In this document: positions 61,921 to 64,000 of the stretch, one piece after another | Layout: each line of letters starts with the position of its first letter | Position numbering within the stretch: position 1 is the stretch's first letter | NCBI GenBank assembly: GCA_040387755.1 | Contig: JAZKDB010000002.1 | Location: forward strand, 1,798,001-1,862,000 | DNA: 64,000 nucleotides | Direction: 5' to 3' | Source: Rurimicrobium sp040387755 | Lineage (GTDB): Bacteria > Bacteroidota > Bacteroidia > Chitinophagales > Chitinophagaceae | Notes under the pieces: model-generated | The model's database searches: none | Seen by the model: only the letters and a program-made list of their open reading frames with translations | What the model was told of the DNA's origin: nothing | Made by a program: the position numbers and the translations under genes

Positions 61921-63066
61921 TTAGGGTTTCAGCGGATGTCTTTCTTCCCAGGCGCCTTCCTGTTCATGCTGCATGTTAATTTTGCTATTGACTAATGCCC
62001 TGATACAGAAATTGCGTACAAAAAGGAATGTAGGTAAATAACGTGGTGTACAGCCAAGTCTGGCTTTGGCCTCAAGAGCGGTTCTGCCTAAGTTCAGTTT
62101 TTCTTTTTCGTGTGCAATTGCCTGCTCAATACTGAAATAAAGAATGTTGAAATACAAGCTCAGTGCAGCATTGCGCTCATAATCAAAACCGATATAGAAC
62201 ATATCAAAACATGCAGGATGAAGCCATGCAGATGCAAAAGCCACCATCTTTTCCCCTTCATAAAAAGCCCAGACTTTTAATTCCTGTTCATACATTTTTT
62301 TCAACTCGGGCAAAAAGGAAGCATTGAGCAAACCAAGACTTACTGCCTGTCGGCTGCTTACTTGTTTGTACAGCTGATATATGGTTTCAGCATTTGAAAA
62401 TACTTCTTCTGTATTCAGCTCCTCAATACGCAATTGCTTCAGTGAAGAGCGTACTTTGCGCAACTTTTGTGCGTATTTGTGTTTTAAGGCTCCTTCATAA
62501 TCTGCAAAATCCTTCCATTCGTTGGGTAAAGGCATTTGCATAGAAATGTCATTACGTAACTGTGTATAATGTGGTGCAAAATTCTGAAAATAGGGTACTA
62601 ATTCCTCCGGAACATCTTTAATCAGTGTTGCCATGGCGCAACTTTTCTTTGCCACAGATTGTATCATTTCTTCATAAGCTCGATAAGCATCTATCGGACT
62701 TAAAACAGATGTGTGAAAATTGACAATATCGTGTCGAAACAAGTGACCGGCAATGAGCAATGAAGGCCGAAATACATTTAAACAAAGCGGTGCCACCTTT
62801 GCCTGATAACCACCCAGCAATCCTGTATTCAGATGTTTGGGCAATACATTCAATAATTGAAAATAGGCAATGGCCACTGGTTTATTGGCCTCTCCATAAA
62901 GGGCATAATAACATTTGATGTCCGGCAATTGTATTGTTTCGTATAAAGCAAGTGCCTGACTACGCAAGGGGTGATGAGCGGGTAGTGCGTCATCCCATGC
63001 AGAAGGTAATTCAGCAGTTGACTCGAAAATGCTAACGATGCTATTAGACGGGCTCTTTATTGTCAT
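61921..63066 (-). CDS. GNAT/peptidogalycan-type acetyltransferase-fold protein
   Basis: A 381-residue protein starting MTIKSPSNSIVSIF. The second half has a GNAT-like fold: FLPELKKMYEQELKVWAFYEGEKMVAFASAWLH, then FYIGFDYERNAALSLYFNILYFSIEQAIAHEKEKLNLGRTALEAKARLG, the pattern of BioF2-like/peptidogalycan acetyltransferases. Substrate unknown. It is convergent with the ArsC/Spx-family gene, with a 3-base gap. Confidence 0.78.
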   Translation of the reverse strand: MTIKSPSNSIVSIFESTAELPSAWDDALPAHHPLRSQALALYETIQLPDIKCYYALYGEANKPVAIAYFQLLNVLPKHLNTGLLGGYQAKVAPLCLNVFRPSLLIAGHLFRHDIVNFHTSVLSPIDAYRAYEEMIQSVAKKSCAMATLIKDVPEELVPYFQNFAPHYTQLRNDISMQMPLPNEWKDFADYEGALKHKYAQKLRKVRSSLKQLRIEELNTEEVFSNAETIYQLYKQVSSRQAVSLGLLNASFLPELKKMYEQELKVWAFYEGEKMVAFASAWLHPACFDMFYIGFDYERNAALSLYFNILYFSIEQAIAHEKEKLNLGRTALEAKARLGCTPRYLPTFLFVRNFCIRALVNSKINMQHEQEGAWEERHPLKP

Positions 63067-63145
63067 AAACAGACAGCAAAGTAACACTATTTAATTTTTA
63101 GCCTTTGATGCTGATATAGTTTTAAGAAAAGATATTGTTTTGACG

Positions 63146-64000
63146 CTAGTTTTGGGCATCAAGGGCGCCAACGATTACTTTTTGTGCGTTTTGCTCAATT
63201 CTGAAATGAATCATTGGTGAACAAGCCACAGCATCACCATCTGTTTGCATCAGTTTAAGTTTTGGATTACTGATTTTAATTTCTTTACCGCGGATACGGT
63301 GTACATAGCGGCTTTTGAGCAATGTACCTGTTAGCATACGAAAACCCAGTAGAGCGCCCAAAATTTTAGGAAACTTTCGGATAATGACCACATCCAGCAA
63401 ACCATCTGTCCAGCTGGCATCTTCAGCTATTTTAAAGTTATATCCAAACTGCCTGCCATTAGCCACGCTTATAAAAAAAGCAGTTTCTTCCAATTCTTGA
63501 CCATCAACTTCAATTTGAAAAGTCCAGTCGCGATAAAGCCACATATACTTGGTAATCAGCCATGCATAGACCGACAATCCCCGTTTTTGACTGTTGGCAA
63601 ATTTCTTACAAATGAGCGCATCATAACCTACTCCTGCATTGCTGGCAAACAACTTTTCATTGGCAAAACCTACGTCAATAATGTCTGTCAATCCGCGATT
63701 GATGACTTGAAGGGCCTTTTCTGTATCCACAGGTATACTAAGAGTTCTTGCTAAGCCATTTCCAGAGCCTTTGGGCAAAATGGCCAGAAGAACTCCTGTG
63801 CCATATAATCCTCTGATAATATCATTAACCGAACCGTCTCCACCGACCGCAACAACCGCAAAAGCCCCGTTTTGGGCTGCATTACGGGCTAAATCCTCGC
63901 CATGACCTATACGTTCGGTATATTGAATTTCATGACTGTAAATAGTTGTGTCCAGGCATTTATCGATTGCAATCTGAACTTTTTTATTGCGCTCTACTCC
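63146..64000 (-). CDS. Diacylglycerol/sphingosine kinase-like lipid kinase, partial
   Basis: The reading frame is open from the stop at 63146 to the right edge, so the N-terminus is missing and at least 284 residues are present. The nucleotide motif VVAVGGDGSVNDIIRGL lies just before LAILPKGSGNGLART, both hallmarks of the DAGK_cat fold (YegS-like). The C-terminal half has NAGVGYDALICKKFA and KLMQTDGDAV. It phosphorylates a lipid hydroxyl, likely diacylglycerol or another membrane lipid. Confidence 0.9.
   Translation of the reverse strand, partial: GVERNKKVQIAIDKCLDTTIYSHEIQYTERIGHGEDLARNAAQNGAFAVVAVGGDGSVNDIIRGLYGTGVLLAILPKGSGNGLARTLSIPVDTEKALQVINRGLTDIIDVGFANEKLFASNAGVGYDALICKKFANSQKRGLSVYAWLITKYMWLYRDWTFQIEVDGQELEETAFFISVANGRQFGYNFKIAEDASWTDGLLDVVIIRKFPKILGALLGFRMLTGTLLKSRYVHRIRGKEIKISNPKLKLMQTDGDAVACSPMIHFRIEQNAQKVIVGALDAQN

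Noticed and set aside
1..64000. CRISPR array, insertion sequences, prophage, toxin-antitoxin or defence island
   Set aside because: Looked for regular repeats, transposase or integrase motifs, and defence-type gene pairs; none found. The window is core chromosome apart from small intergenic elements.

Overview
The window comes from a member of the Bacteroidota, most likely a Chitinophagaceae/Sphingobacteriia-type organism. It is AT-rich. The evidence is an alternative complex III operon feeding an A1-type oxidase, type IX secretion (T9SS) sorting domains of both types, SusC/HmuR-style TonB biology, several Bacteroidota-restricted DUF families (DUF3098, DUF3127, DUF4836, DUF6089, DUF6686) and candidate promoters with the TAnnTTTG -7 element. 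Almost everything is chromosomal housekeeping. I see no phage, insertion sequence, integron, CRISPR array or rRNA operon, and one tRNA (His).

Layout. 1-5.1 kb: partial M16 peptidase, DUF3098 protein and FtsX, then the mreB-mreC-mreD shape genes, all on the minus strand. 5.5-7.1 kb: scpB and a DUF6089 outer-membrane protein (plus). 7.6-19.3 kb: one long minus-strand respiratory operon, actA-actB-actC-actD-actE-actF-coxB-coxA, encoding a quinol:cytochrome c oxidoreductase and the terminal oxidase core. 19.6-23.4 kb: translation and quality-control genes (arfB, birA, rsfS, ftsH). 23.4-32.0 kb: a minus-strand heme-acquisition locus. It runs from a T9SS-exported HmuY-like protein through HmuT/HmuU/HmuV, a HemS-type heme handling protein, a Cys-rich DUF6686 protein and a TonB-dependent receptor to a HmuY-family lipoprotein. 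32.3-36.8 kb: pentapeptide-repeat protein and class Ia ribonucleotide reductase (nrdB-nrdA). 36.9-50.2 kb: mixed minus-strand metabolic and surface genes (methyltransferases, DAHP synthase/chorismate mutase, vWA protein, second M16 peptidase, pdxA, T9SS type B surface protein, hflX, an arginase-fold protein with degraded metal ligands, folB). 50.3-57.6 kb: C1 peptidase, PaaY-like protein, YqaE-like protein, thioesterase, S4 protein, lipoproteins, DUF3127 protein and tRNA-His. 57.7-64 kb: outer-membrane barrel, polA, ArsC/Spx-family protein, GNAT-like protein and a lipid kinase cut by the right edge.

How the genes work together. ActA-F oxidise quinol and pass electrons to the CuA site of CoxB and on to the CoxA heme-copper centre. 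The heme locus would bind heme outside the cell, import it through the TonB receptor and the ABC transporter, and pass it to the cytosolic HemS-like protein, so it could supply heme to the same cytochrome-rich respiratory chain.

Most interesting non-gene signal: the 330-base region upstream of the T9SS HmuY-like gene (32.0-32.3 kb). It contains an 11-bp direct repeat with a 22-bp period, two crossing 11-bp inverted-repeat stems (pseudoknot or switch geometry), a short motif that can pair with either of two partners, and a hairpin covering the start codon. This looks like an undescribed cis-regulatory leader, but only from base pairing read by eye. A second structured element at about 58.46-58.56 kb resembles a dispersed intergenic repeat.
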